Part shown: piece after piece, positions 9,598 to 17,738 of the stretch
How positions within the stretch are numbered: position 1 is the stretch's first letter
Layout: every line of letters starts with the position of its first letter
Source of the DNA: Microvirga flocculans ATCC BAA-817
GTDB lineage: Bacteria > Pseudomonadota > Alphaproteobacteria > Rhizobiales > Beijerinckiaceae
Assembly: GCF_000518665.1 (NCBI RefSeq)
Contig: NZ_JAEA01000010.1
Location: 152,047-216,046, forward strand
Length of the DNA: 64,000 bases
Reading direction: 5' to 3'
Translations under genes and position numbers: made by a program
Notes under the pieces: model-generated
Databases searched by the model: none
What the model was told of the DNA's origin: nothing
The model's input: only the letters and a program-made list of their open reading frames with translations

Positions 9598-10890
9598 ATG
9601 GCGAACGTGGTTGTCGTGGGCGCCCAATGGGGCGACGAGGGCAAGGGCAAGATCGTCGACTGGCTGTCCGAACAGGCGGACGTGGTCGTGCGGTTCCAGG
9701 GCGGTCACAATGCCGGCCACACCCTCGTGATCGGCGACAAGGTCTACAAGCTTTCGCTTCTCCCGTCCGGCGTCGTGCGCCCGGGAAAGCTGTCCGTCAT
9801 CGGCAACGGCGTGGTGCTCGATCCGCATGCGCTCGCCGGCGAGGTGGAACGCCTGGCCGAGCAGGGGGTCTCGATCACCCGCGAGAACCTGCGCGTCGCC
9901 GAGAACGCCACGTTGATTCTCTCCATCCACCGCGAGCTCGATGCCCTTCGGGAAAGCGGTAGCGCCGGAACGAAGATCGGCACCACCAAGCGCGGCATCG
10001 GCCCGGCCTACGAGGACAAGGTCGGCCGCCGTGCGATCCGCCTCATGGACCTCGCCGACCTGTCCGCGCTGCCTGAGAAGATCGACCGGCTGCTCACCCA
10101 TCACAATGCGCTGCGCCGCGGCTTCGGCTTGGCGGAGTTCGAGCCGAAGGCGATCTACGAGGAGCTGGCCTCCATCGCGCCCAAGGTTCTGCCCTACATG
10201 GACGCCGTGTGGCGGCTGCTCGACGAGGAGCGCCGGTCCGGCAAGCGCATCCTGTTCGAAGGCGCGCAGGGCGCGCTTCTCGATGTCGATCACGGCACCT
10301 ATCCCTTCGTGACCTCGTCCAACACGGTGGCCGGTCAGGCGGCCACGGGCTCGGGCCTCGGCCCGGGCGGCGTCGGTTACGTGCTCGGCATCGCCAAGGC
10401 CTATACGACCCGCGTGGGCGAGGGGCCGTTCCCGACCGAGCTGTTCGACGAGACCGGCGAGCTGATCGGACAGAAGGGCAAGGAATTCGGTGTGGTCACG
10501 GGCCGCAAGCGCCGCTGCGGCTGGTTCGACGCCACCCTGGTGCGCCAGACCGTGCGCACCTCCGGCATCGACGGCATCGCGCTCACCAAGCTCGACATCC
10601 TCGACGGCTTCGAGACCATCAAGATCGGCGTCGGCTACAGGCTCGATGGCGAGACCATCGACTATTTCCCGGCGAGCCAGGGGGCTCAGGCCCGGGTCGA
10701 GCCGATCTACGAGGAGATCGAGGGCTGGAGCGGGTCGACTGCGGGCGCCCGGTCGTGGGCCGACCTGCCCGCCCAGGCCATCAAGTATGTCCGCCGCATC
10801 GAGGAACTGATCGGCGCGCCCGTCGCAGTGCTCTCCACCTCGCCGGAGCGTGACGACACAATCCTCATGAAGAACCCGTTTGAGGGTTGA
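9598..10890 (+). CDS. purA: adenylosuccinate synthetase
   Basis: GTP-dependent joining of IMP and aspartate to adenylosuccinate, the first committed step to AMP. The full-length 430-residue enzyme has [13 protein letters not shown] at the N-terminus, with the catalytic Asp and Lys of the P-loop. The GGHNAGHT motif carries the catalytic His, [14 protein letters not shown] follows mid-protein, and TGRKRRCGW occurs in the C-terminal half. The start codon is preceded by GAGGG at 9585-9589. The gene stands alone and is followed by a conserved membrane-protein gene on the same strand after 34 bp. Confidence 0.97.
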   Translation: MANVVVVGAQWGDEGKGKIVDWLSEQADVVVRFQGGHNAGHTLVIGDKVYKLSLLPSGVVRPGKLSVIGNGVVLDPHALAGEVERLAEQGVSITRENLRVAENATLILSIHRELDALRESGSAGTKIGTTKRGIGPAYEDKVGRRAIRLMDLADLSALPEKIDRLLTHHNALRRGFGLAEFEPKAIYEELASIAPKVLPYMDAVWRLLDEERRSGKRILFEGAQGALLDVDHGTYPFVTSSNTVAGQAATGSGLGPGGVGYVLGIAKAYTTRVGEGPFPTELFDETGELIGQKGKEFGVVTGRKRRCGWFDATLVRQTVRTSGIDGIALTKLDILDGFETIKIGVGYRLDGETIDYFPASQGAQARVEPIYEEIEGWSGSTAGARSWADLPAQAIKYVRRIEELIGAPVAVLSTSPERDDTILMKNPFEG

Positions 10891-10924
10891 CGGCGAGGCC
10901 TCGGAGGGTCCATTTCGAGGAGAA

Positions 10925-12118
10925 ATGGCAGATTATTACCCTCTCATCGCACGGGCCGTCGAAGGCCTGCCCGAGCAGACCCCCGACAAGCGGCACGCCG
11001 TCTACGAGCGTGCCCGCACGGCTTTGGTCGCTCAGCTTCGCTCTCTCAACCCGCCCCTGACGGAGCCGGAGATCCAGAGGGAAAGCCGTTCTCTGGACGA
11101 GGCCATCGCCCGGGTCGAGGCGGATTACGCGGCTCCGGCCGGTTTCGATGCCGACGCCTTCGCCTCCGTGCTGGCGGACGATCGCGCCGCTCACGCGATG
11201 CTTGAGGCGTCCCGCGGCGCCGCCTCGGTTCACGGCCTGCGGGCTCCGGCTCCCGAGCCGGCTCCGGAGGTCGAGGCGGCCGAGGAGCATGCTCTTTCCG
11301 AACCCGTGGTGGCCCGGCCCAAGATCGACAGCCGTCCTCATCCTGCCATGCAGAACAAGGGGCGGATGCGGACAGTCATCTTCGGCTCGGTTCTGGCGCT
11401 CGTCATTGCGGCCATTGCCGCCTTCGCCTTCATGTGGCGCGACAAGCCCGAGAACCTGGCTCCCGAAACCCCGGCCGCGGAGGCCCAGCCGCCTGCGCCC
11501 GCCGATTCCAAGATCAACGAGAGGGTCGGCGGACAGGCTCCGCCGGCGGGAGCGCCTGCCGCACGGCAGCAGGCCGGTGCCGTGCAGCGGGCCGTCTTCT
11601 ATGAGGAGGATCCCGCCAATCCGCAGACGCCCCGGGCCCTGGTCGGGCGCGTGGTCTGGCGGTTCGAGGACATGAACCCCGGTCAGGGCCAGTCCCTGGA
11701 GCGGGCAGTGATCGCCGATGTGGACATTCCCGATGCCGGACTGACCATGAAGATGGTCCTGCGGCGAAACCTCGACACGACCCTGCCGGCGTCGCACACG
11801 GTCGAGCTCACCTTCACGACCCGCCAGGGCGACATGGCCCGCGTGATCCGGGATGTGGGCCTTCTCCAGTTCAAGAGCGAGGAGGCGGCCCGCGGCACGC
11901 CGGTTGCGGGACTGCCCGTGCCGGTGCGGGAAAACCTGTTCCTGATCGGCCTTTCCAACCTGGAGAGCGACGTGGTGCGCAACACGCAGCTCTTCGTGCG
12001 CCGCAACTGGATCGACCTGCCGGTGCGCATGGCCTCCGGCCAGCGCGCGATCCTGAGCTTCGAGAAGGGCGGCTCCGGCGAGCAGATCCTGAACGACGCC
12101 TTCAGCCGCTGGCAGTGA
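10925..12118 (+). CDS. conserved hypothetical single-pass membrane protein
   Basis: I do not recognise a named family. The 397 residues show an N-terminal helical cytoplasmic part (MADYYPLIARAVEGL, rich in charged residues), an Ala/Pro-rich linker, one membrane helix at about residues 150-170 (VIFGSVLALVIAAIAAFAFMW), a second Pro/Ala linker, and a C-terminal beta-rich domain that would be periplasmic. ATG 10925 follows GAGGAGA very closely (two-base gap); the frame stays open to 10880. It ends just before a strong bidirectional terminator shared with rpoH. Confidence 0.7.
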   Translation: MADYYPLIARAVEGLPEQTPDKRHAVYERARTALVAQLRSLNPPLTEPEIQRESRSLDEAIARVEADYAAPAGFDADAFASVLADDRAAHAMLEASRGAASVHGLRAPAPEPAPEVEAAEEHALSEPVVARPKIDSRPHPAMQNKGRMRTVIFGSVLALVIAAIAAFAFMWRDKPENLAPETPAAEAQPPAPADSKINERVGGQAPPAGAPAARQQAGAVQRAVFYEEDPANPQTPRALVGRVVWRFEDMNPGQGQSLERAVIADVDIPDAGLTMKMVLRRNLDTTLPASHTVELTFTTRQGDMARVIRDVGLLQFKSEEAARGTPVAGLPVPVRENLFLIGLSNLESDVVRNTQLFVRRNWIDLPVRMASGQRAILSFEKGGSGEQILNDAFSRWQ

Positions 12119-12142
12119 TCGGAACAGAAAGGCCCGGACAGC

Positions 12143-12170
12143 AAAAAGCCGCGCATCGCGCGGCTTTTTT
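12143..12170. terminator. bidirectional terminator between two convergent genes
   Basis: GCCGCGC/GCGCGGC with an ATC loop is flanked by five A on one side and six T on the other, so it can terminate both the plus-strand membrane-protein gene and the minus-strand rpoH. Confidence 0.88.
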
Positions 12171-12196
12171 CGTGAGGATCAGGCCTTTTCGTGGGC

Positions 12197-13084
12197 TCAT
12201 GCTTCGGCCGAGGTAGCCTCGATCTGGGTCAGGTTCTTCTTGACCGCTTCCTGAACCTTCTCGAAGGCGCGCACTTCGATCTGGCGGACGCGCTCGCGGG
12301 AGACGCCGAACTCGGCGGACAGCTCCTCCAGGGTGATCGGGTCCTCCGAGAGGCGCCGCGCCTCGAAGATACGGCGCTCGCGCGGGTTCAGGACCGAAAG
12401 CGCATTGCGGAGCGCGGTCAGCCGGTTCTGGCCTTCCTCCTCCTCAACGAGCATCTGCTCCTGGCTCTCGCTCTGGTCGACCAGCCAGTCCTGCCACTCT
12501 CCGCCTTCGCCTTCTTCGCGCAGGGGCGCGTTGAGGGACGCATCGCCCCCGAGGCGGCGGTTCATGTCCACCACGTCCTGCTCGGTCACGCCGAGCTGGG
12601 TCGCGATCTGCTTCACCTGGTCCGGGCGCAGGTCGCCTTCCTCGAAAGCGGAGATGCGGCCCTTGGCCTTGCGCAGGTTGAAGAAGAGCTTCTTCTGGTT
12701 TGCGGTCGTCCCCATCTTCACGAGGGACCAGGACCGCAGGATGTATTCTTGAATCGCCGCCTTGATCCACCACATGGCATAGGTGGCGAGGCGGAAGCCC
12801 TTGTCGGGCTCGAAGCGCTTGACGGCCTGCATCAGGCCTACATTGCCCTCCGACACCACCTCGCCGATCGGCAGGCCGTAGCCGCGATAGCCCATGGCGA
12901 TCTTGGCGACCAGGCGCAGGTGGGATGTGACGAGCTTGTGGGCTGCTTCGCGATCTCCATGCTCGCGCCAGCGTTTGGCGAGCATGTACTCCTCATGCGG
13001 CTCAAGCATGGGGAAGCGACGGATCTCGTCGAGATAGCGCGAAAGGCCCCCTTCATTGGCAAGCACTGGAAGCGCTGCAGCCAT
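12197..13084 (-). CDS. rpoH: RNA polymerase sigma-32 factor
   Basis: Heat-shock sigma factor of 295 residues. Region 2 contains VVSEGNVGLMQAVKRFEPDKGFRLATYAMWWIKAAIQEYILRSW in outline (about residues 80-130). It is followed by the RpoH box around QKKLFFNLRKAKGRI, and by region 4 with LEELSAEFGVSRERVRQIEVRA. I chose ATG 13084 because AAGGAGGAG precedes it; the frame is open to 13207 but without such a site. Alphaproteobacteria often hold several rpoH copies; only one is seen here. It lies downstream of the pseudouridine synthase gene on the same strand with a 232-bp gap that should hold its own promoter. Confidence 0.95.
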   Translation of the reverse strand: MAAALPVLANEGGLSRYLDEIRRFPMLEPHEEYMLAKRWREHGDREAAHKLVTSHLRLVAKIAMGYRGYGLPIGEVVSEGNVGLMQAVKRFEPDKGFRLATYAMWWIKAAIQEYILRSWSLVKMGTTANQKKLFFNLRKAKGRISAFEEGDLRPDQVKQIATQLGVTEQDVVDMNRRLGGDASLNAPLREEGEGGEWQDWLVDQSESQEQMLVEEEEGQNRLTALRNALSVLNPRERRIFEARRLSEDPITLEELSAEFGVSRERVRQIEVRAFEKVQEAVKKNLTQIEATSAEA

Positions 13085-13316
13085 ATTTTCTCCTCCTTTG
13101 GCTCCCTCACCATGAGGCAAGCCTGAGGCGGCCCCCTCCATGGCTGGCCGCCCTGCTTCACTATATAAGCGGTTCAACCTTGTCCGAATAGAGGCGTCAG
13201 GCTTCAAGACGTGGTGAACGCCTCAGAATCGCAAGGGTGCCATCACAGCCTCGTTTTGCGACCGATTGCCGCTGGAGCGGGGCTTTTGGCGGCGGGAAGG
13301 CCGCCGCGACGAAGAC

Positions 13317-14315
13317 CTAGCTTTCGGCGCGCAGGGCCTGGAGCAAGGCGGCCATGTCCGCGGGGAGGGGGCTCTCGAAGCGCAGGAGCTTCCCGCTGCG
13401 CGGGTGCTCGAAGCCGAGGATCGCGGCGTGCAGGGCCTGCCGGCTCAGGGCGCGCAGCGCCGCTCTCTGCGGCTCCGAGAGGCGGTTGGCCTTGGTCTTG
13501 AACCCGGAGCCGTAGGTCGGATCGCCCAGCAGCGGATGCCCGAGATGGGCCATATGGACCCTGATCTGGTGCGTGCGCCCGGTTTCGAGCTCGCACCGGA
13601 CCAGGCTCGCGATCGGCTGGGCGGGGGGGAGGCCCTCCAGCACCTCGTAATGGGTGATGGCGTAGCGGCCGCGGTCCTCGCCGACCACGACGATCTTCTC
13701 ACGGTTATGGGTGCTGCGGGCAAGGGCCGCCTCGACGGTGCCGCGCCGCCGCTCCGGAACGCCCCAGACGAGCGCGAGATAGGCGCGCTCCAGGGGGCCC
13801 GTCCGGCCATGGTCGGCGAACTGCGCCGCCAGCGCCTGATGGGCCAGATCGTTCTTGGCCACCACCAGCAGTCCCGACGTATCCTTGTCGAGGCGATGCA
13901 CGATGCCGGGCCGCCTGACGCCGCCGATGCCGGAGAGGCTCTCGCCGCAATGGGCGATGAGGGCGTTCACGAGGGTGCCGGAATCGTGCCCCGCCGCCGG
14001 ATGGACCACGAGACCCGGCGGCTTGTCGATGACGATCACGTCCTCGTCTTCATAGACGACGTTGAGGGCCATCGCCTCGCCGGCCGGCTCGGCCGGAACC
14101 GGCGGCGGGACGGTGAGTGCAAGGCGGGCGCCGCCCGCGACCTTGCGGTTGGGGTCGAGAACCGGCACGCCGTCGACGCTCACCTGCCCGTCCCGGATGA
14201 GCGCCTGCAGCCGGCTGCGCGACAGGTCGCCCTGAAGCCGCGCCAGCACCCGATCCAGCCGGTCGGCCGCCGCGTCCTCATCCAAAATCCATGCCTGTAC
14301 TGTCGCGTCGTTCAC
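13317..14315 (-). CDS. rluD: 23S rRNA pseudouridine synthase, RluD family
   Basis: The 332-residue protein has an N-terminal S4 RNA-binding domain (DRLDRVLARLQGDLSRSRLQ) and a catalytic RluA/RluD domain with GIVHRLDKDTSGLLVVAK, whose Asp is the nucleophile. ETGRTHQIRVHMAHLGHPLLGD completes the signature. It isomerises uridines in helix 69 of 23S rRNA if it is the true RluD; RluC-like specificity cannot be excluded. Transcription runs towards rpoH. Confidence 0.9.
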   Translation of the reverse strand: MNDATVQAWILDEDAAADRLDRVLARLQGDLSRSRLQALIRDGQVSVDGVPVLDPNRKVAGGARLALTVPPPVPAEPAGEAMALNVVYEDEDVIVIDKPPGLVVHPAAGHDSGTLVNALIAHCGESLSGIGGVRRPGIVHRLDKDTSGLLVVAKNDLAHQALAAQFADHGRTGPLERAYLALVWGVPERRRGTVEAALARSTHNREKIVVVGEDRGRYAITHYEVLEGLPPAQPIASLVRCELETGRTHQIRVHMAHLGHPLLGDPTYGSGFKTKANRLSEPQRAALRALSRQALHAAILGFEHPRSGKLLRFESPLPADMAALLQALRAES

Positions 14316-14410
14316 CGCTGCCTCATTTCAGTCGCGCCGCCCGCTTTTTTGAGCAAAGGGGCTTGATGCAAATCACAAGGGTGGTTATACGAGCGGCCTC
14401 CACCTTGCTA

Positions 14411-14486
14411 GCTCCCTTCGTCTAGCGGTCTAGGACGTCGCCCTCTCACGGCGAAAACAGGGGTTCGAGTCCCCTAGGGAGCGCCA
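14411..14486 (+). tRNA. tRNA-Glu (CTC)
   Basis: The cloverleaf is complete: acceptor GCTCCCT/AGGGAGC, anticodon loop with CTC flanked by GTCGCC-like stem pairing, T-arm GGGGTTCGAGTCCCC and an encoded CCA. This is a common integration target in alphaproteobacteria, and the following 700 bp are gene-poor. Confidence 0.96.
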
Positions 14487-15182
14487 AGGTTCAAGGGTTT
14501 CAGCCCAATTTCCCTTAAAAGATGTGAACTGGCACAACGCTGGCGCAATATGTCCGTCAGTGGTGTTGAGCTTTGAAGCTCGAAGACAACACATTGTGCA
14601 ACACTGATGCGTGCCGGCCTCAGGTCGGGACGAACTGACGTCCAAGCAAGTAAGACAGCATGCGGACCAAGCCGCTCTCAGGCCCTTGGCTGTACGTTTT
14701 TCGTTCTGTGCCGCGGTTGCGCATAATGCCGCCGTTCCGGTCGACCATAGGTTCTTTCTGGAGAGCTTGCAGTGGCAGTCCCCCGAATCGGTTCTAGGAA
14801 TGGGATGCCGAATTGCTGATGAGTGCGATACGAAAGGTCGTCTTGCTGTTGCTGCCGGCGTGACCCATCGATCGCATGCGACGCCGGTTCAGCGTGCCGC
14901 CTACGGGTGCCTCGTACAGCACCGACAGAAGGCTCGCGGTGTATCATTGCGGCCTTCGACAAGACCGCACGGGCTTTGAGGATCCGGCCGGGGCCGACGA
15001 TTGCCCACGCTCGAACTTCCATCCCGGACCTCATATCTCGATGCGCTTTCCCTCAGAACAGAAAGGCTCTGAAACGCCTCGCACTACGGCGCTCACGACA
15101 TAGGCCGAGCTTCTCTTTGGAGTTGAAGGGAATGACATCGGAGGCCTTTCGGTGCGGCTCGATTGAAGTAAAGGAATTGCCG
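14487..15182. other. gene-poor stretch downstream of tRNA-Glu
   Basis: About 700 bp without a convincing coding region. Several overlapping frames are open, but none shows a recognisable domain, a good ribosome-binding site or consistent codon usage. The stretch may be the decayed end of an element inserted at the tRNA. No intact integrase and no second copy of the tRNA 3' end were found in the window. Confidence 0.5.
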
Positions 15183-15893
15183 CTATGTTGCTTTCGGCAA
15201 AGGACGCATGACTTCATCAAAATCGTCTAGCGTCGGCATCCGGAGGATCGGGAGAGTATCGATCTTCCCCAGGTGGGTGCGATACGCCTCCAGGCATCGG
15301 CTGCGCTCTGCGTCCGATATGTAAGGAACATGGTAGCCGAAGAACGGCTCGAGGACCTGAAAGCCGCAATAGCCGAGCGTGCCCTGGAGCAGATGGCGCA
15401 GCATGCCGTTAAGCTCTCCATGAACGCCGTTTGGGCCGAACATGTGATCCCGTCCGCCGAGAGTTGCCGTCACCAAGGCTTTCTTGCCCGTCAGCTCTGC
15501 GCGATCGTAAATCCGCTTCCCTCCAAAAAAGGCGCCTGACAGGAAAACCCGGTCGATCCAGCCTTTCATGATGGCCGGCATCGAAAACCAGAAGATCGGG
15601 AAGTTCAGGATCAGAAGATCGCTCTCCAGGACCCGTTCCACTTCACGGGCGATGTCCGGGGCGATGGTGCGGTTCTGCCAGCCGTTTCGCTGCTCGAGAG
15701 AATAGACGAGGTAATCCGCATTGCGGCGTGTGCCGAAATCGTTCGGCCCGGCCACCGGATTGAAATTCTGCTCATAGAGATCGGAGACGACCACTTCGTG
15801 CCCATTTCGGCAGAGCGTATCCACCGCAGCGTCTCGCAGGGCTGCGCAGAAGGATGCGGGTTCGGGATGCGCGTGGACCAACAAGACCTTCAT
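15183..15893 (-). CDS. NAD(P)H:quinone oxidoreductase-like flavoprotein (NQO1/MdaB/KefF family)
   Basis: The 236-residue flavodoxin-fold protein begins MKVLLVHAHPEPASF, the nucleotide-phosphate-binding loop of this family. It contains NFPIFWFSMPAIMKGWIDRVF and ATLGGRDHMFGPNGVHG, regions that line the FMN/FAD site. It probably performs two-electron reduction of quinones or other acceptors. ATG 15893 is supported by AGAGAGGAAAG; the frame extends to 15959. It is divergent from the catabolic operon, whose 40-bp operator candidate lies about 70 bp upstream, so it may be co-regulated. Confidence 0.85.
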   Translation of the reverse strand: MKVLLVHAHPEPASFCAALRDAAVDTLCRNGHEVVVSDLYEQNFNPVAGPNDFGTRRNADYLVYSLEQRNGWQNRTIAPDIAREVERVLESDLLILNFPIFWFSMPAIMKGWIDRVFLSGAFFGGKRIYDRAELTGKKALVTATLGGRDHMFGPNGVHGELNGMLRHLLQGTLGYCGFQVLEPFFGYHVPYISDAERSRCLEAYRTHLGKIDTLPILRMPTLDDFDEVMRPLPKAT

Positions 15894-15932
15894 GTCTTTC
15901 CTCTCTTTCTGACCGTTCGAGCCAAGATCCTG

Positions 15933-16002
15933 TTGACTCATCTGCGGGATTGTAGTCACATATTTCTAATAAAGAAAAATAATTCGTAATACGAAATAAG
16001 AG
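15933..16002 (+). promoter_or_regulatory. catabolic operon promoter with tandem TTC-N7-GAA operator
   Basis: A TTGACT box (15933-15938) lies exactly 30 bp before a 40-bp element (15963-16002). The element holds two 13-bp motifs, TTCTAATAAAGAA (15964-15976) and TTCGTAATACGAA (15983-15995), 19 bp apart. The same arrangement, 31 of 40 bases identical, precedes the binding-protein gene at 28980-29019. The second motif here is a perfect dyad. The IclR regulator encoded in the operon is the natural candidate to bind it. The Shine-Dalgarno AGAGGAG starts at the end of the element. Confidence 0.65.
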
Positions 16003-16013
16003 GAGAGCAGCTG

Positions 16014-16472
16014 ATGTCAGTCATGATCCGGCCCAGCGACGTTAAAATTCGGGAAGGGGCCACGCCCGGAACGCCTTATGCAGCCTTCACCGTCGGCCAG
16101 AAGCTGAAGCCCGTGCGCTTTATGATCACGCCGGAGATCGTCGACGAGTACGCGCGGGCCGTCGAAGCCGATCTCAGCCTCTACAGGCTCGACGGGCGGC
16201 CGGTCGCTCCGCCGAACGTGCTGTTCGTGTACATGACCGGCGTCGTCTATCGGACCTATCCGCCGATCCAGGGCATCGTGATGATCGAGGCGGATTTCCG
16301 CTGGCGCCATCCGATTTACGCCGACGAGTCCACGGAAATCGTCGCCAGCGGTGAGATCGTCGACAAGTTCGAGAAACGGGGACGCCGCTATATCCGCTGG
16401 CGCGGCGATTTCCATCGCGCCGACGGCGTTCTGTTGTCATCCCTCATCAATACTTTCCATGTGCCGGAGTAA
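16014..16472 (+). CDS. hotdog-fold protein, FAS1-like/MaoC N-terminal type, probably non-catalytic partner
   Basis: The 152-residue protein resembles the dehydratase-like N-terminal hotdog domain that pairs with a MaoC domain. It shows FTVGQKLKPVRFMITPEIVDEYARAV near the start and a central hotdog helix. It lacks the G-D-x-x-x-x-H signature of R-specific enoyl-CoA hydratases. The next gene, four bases on, has that signature. By analogy with two-subunit hydratases such as mycobacterial HadAB, I infer the two form a heteromer. ATG 16014 follows AGAGGAGAG. First gene of the twelve-gene operon. Confidence 0.7.
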   Translation: MSVMIRPSDVKIREGATPGTPYAAFTVGQKLKPVRFMITPEIVDEYARAVEADLSLYRLDGRPVAPPNVLFVYMTGVVYRTYPPIQGIVMIEADFRWRHPIYADESTEIVASGEIVDKFEKRGRRYIRWRGDFHRADGVLLSSLINTFHVPE

Positions 16473-16476
16473 GCCC

Positions 16477-16815
16477 ATGCAACAGACCTTTGATATGACG
16501 CAGGAAAAGATCGACCGTTACGGCGACATCAACGGCGATTACGATATCATTCATTACGACCACGATTATGCCGTGCAGCGCGGCTTTCGCGGAACGCTGG
16601 CGCATGGCCCCCATTTGTCGGCTTTCACCTGCGATCTGGCGCTGAAGAAGTACGGGGCCGATTGGTTTAGGCACGGTCGCTTGCGCACGAAGTGGATCGC
16701 TCCCGTTTGTCCTGGCGACGATCTGGTCGTGGAGCTCGCCGGGGATGGAACGATCACCGAGACGGTGAACGGGGCTCCTGTCGTGGTCGGTTCTGCGACC
16801 ATCGAAAAGGACTGA
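16477..16815 (+). CDS. MaoC-like hydratase, catalytic subunit candidate
   Basis: The 112-residue single-hotdog protein carries GDYDIIHYD (G20, D21, H26), matching the R-hydratase signature with its catalytic Asp and His. The conserved RGFRGTLAHGPHLSAF follows. I chose ATG 16477 because the frame upstream overlaps the preceding gene; the gap is then four bases. Expected reaction: addition of water to (or removal from) an enoyl- or 3-hydroxyacyl-thioester. The substrate is unknown. Confidence 0.8.
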   Translation: MQQTFDMTQEKIDRYGDINGDYDIIHYDHDYAVQRGFRGTLAHGPHLSAFTCDLALKKYGADWFRHGRLRTKWIAPVCPGDDLVVELAGDGTITETVNGAPVVVGSATIEKD

Positions 16816-16821
16816 CCGGCC

Positions 16822-17313
16822 ATGAAGGATGGAAGCGCCCCGCGGAGGACCGAGCAGGATCAACTCTTCTTCGAGGATCTCGAAGTCGGGATGAGAGTGT
16901 CCGGTCGCGAGCGCCAGCTGATGCAGGGCGACTTCCAGGCTTTTTCTGCCCTGACGGGCGACGCCCATCCGATCCATTACGATGAGGCCTATGCATCGCA
17001 GACGTCCTTCGGCCGTTGCGTTGCCCACGGCTTGTTGCTGACAGGGCTTGCGGCTCTCGGGGCGAGCCCAATCTCAGGGCGTCTGCATGCCTCGATGGTG
17101 GCGTTCGTCTGGCAGGAGATGCGGTTTCTCAAGCCCGTTTTCATCGGCGACAGGGTGACCCCTGAGCATGAAGTTCACTCGCTCCATGAAATGCACGGCA
17201 AACCTCATGGAAGAGTCCGCTTCATCGTGCGCCTGCATGAACAGGCAAGAGGCATCGTCGCGGAAGGCCATCACGACTACCTCCTTCGAACGCGTGTTGG
17301 AGCAGGCGCATGA
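16822..17313 (+). CDS. MaoC family dehydratase
   Basis: The 163-residue hotdog protein has the hydratase signature TGDAHPIHYDEAYA (D47, H52) and RCVAHGLLLTGLAALG, so it looks catalytically complete by itself. It is the third hotdog gene in a row, six bases after the second. Two different hydratase units in one operon suggest two hydration steps or two substrates. Its stop overlaps the Rid gene start (ATGA). Confidence 0.82.
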   Translation: MKDGSAPRRTEQDQLFFEDLEVGMRVSGRERQLMQGDFQAFSALTGDAHPIHYDEAYASQTSFGRCVAHGLLLTGLAALGASPISGRLHASMVAFVWQEMRFLKPVFIGDRVTPEHEVHSLHEMHGKPHGRVRFIVRLHEQARGIVAEGHHDYLLRTRVGAGA

Positions 17314-17738
17314 AGACAGACAAGATTTTCGAGCCGGTCGGAATCCTGAGTGACCGGTTGACCTTCTCGCCGGCGGTGCGCGTGGGGAACATGGTGTGGC
17401 TGTCAGGGATGACGGCCACGGACGAGAACCGGCAGATCGTCGGCATCGGTGATATCGCCGCTCAGACGCGGTACATCTTCAAGAAGATGGAGACGATCCT
17501 GCAAAGCCTGGGCGCAGGTCTCAATAACATCGTTGAAACCGTCGATTACGTGACCACCTTCGAGGGCTATGAGCGCACTGCTGCTGTGCGCCGCGAGGTC
17601 TTCGGCGGGGCGCCCTATCCGGCAGCGACTGGCGTGCTCGTTTCCGGTCTCGTCCGACCTGAAGCCTTGATCGAGATCCGTGCGACTGCGGTGCTCGCGT
17701 CCGGTCATGCGGAAATCATCGCGGAGGCGGGCCGATGA
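17310..17738 (+). CDS. Rid family protein lacking the catalytic arginine
   Basis: The 142-residue YjgF/YER057c/UK114-family protein is recognised by VGNMVWLSGMTATDE, QTRYIFKKMETILQSLGA and LIEIRATAVL. Canonical RidA imine deaminases have P-A-R-S near the end, with an Arg that anchors the substrate carboxylate. Here the aligned stretch reads YPAATGVLV, with Ala106 in that place. This places it in the Rid subfamilies that lack the residue and whose chemistry is largely unknown. It overlaps both neighbours by four bases, so translation is coupled. Confidence 0.85.
   Translation: MKTDKIFEPVGILSDRLTFSPAVRVGNMVWLSGMTATDENRQIVGIGDIAAQTRYIFKKMETILQSLGAGLNNIVETVDYVTTFEGYERTAAVRREVFGGAPYPAATGVLVSGLVRPEALIEIRATAVLASGHAEIIAEAGR

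Noticed and set aside
14430..14645. Minus-strand 71-residue frame across tRNA-Glu
   Set aside because: Its C-terminal residues are simply the reverse reading of the tRNA; there is no ribosome-binding site or domain, so it is not a gene.
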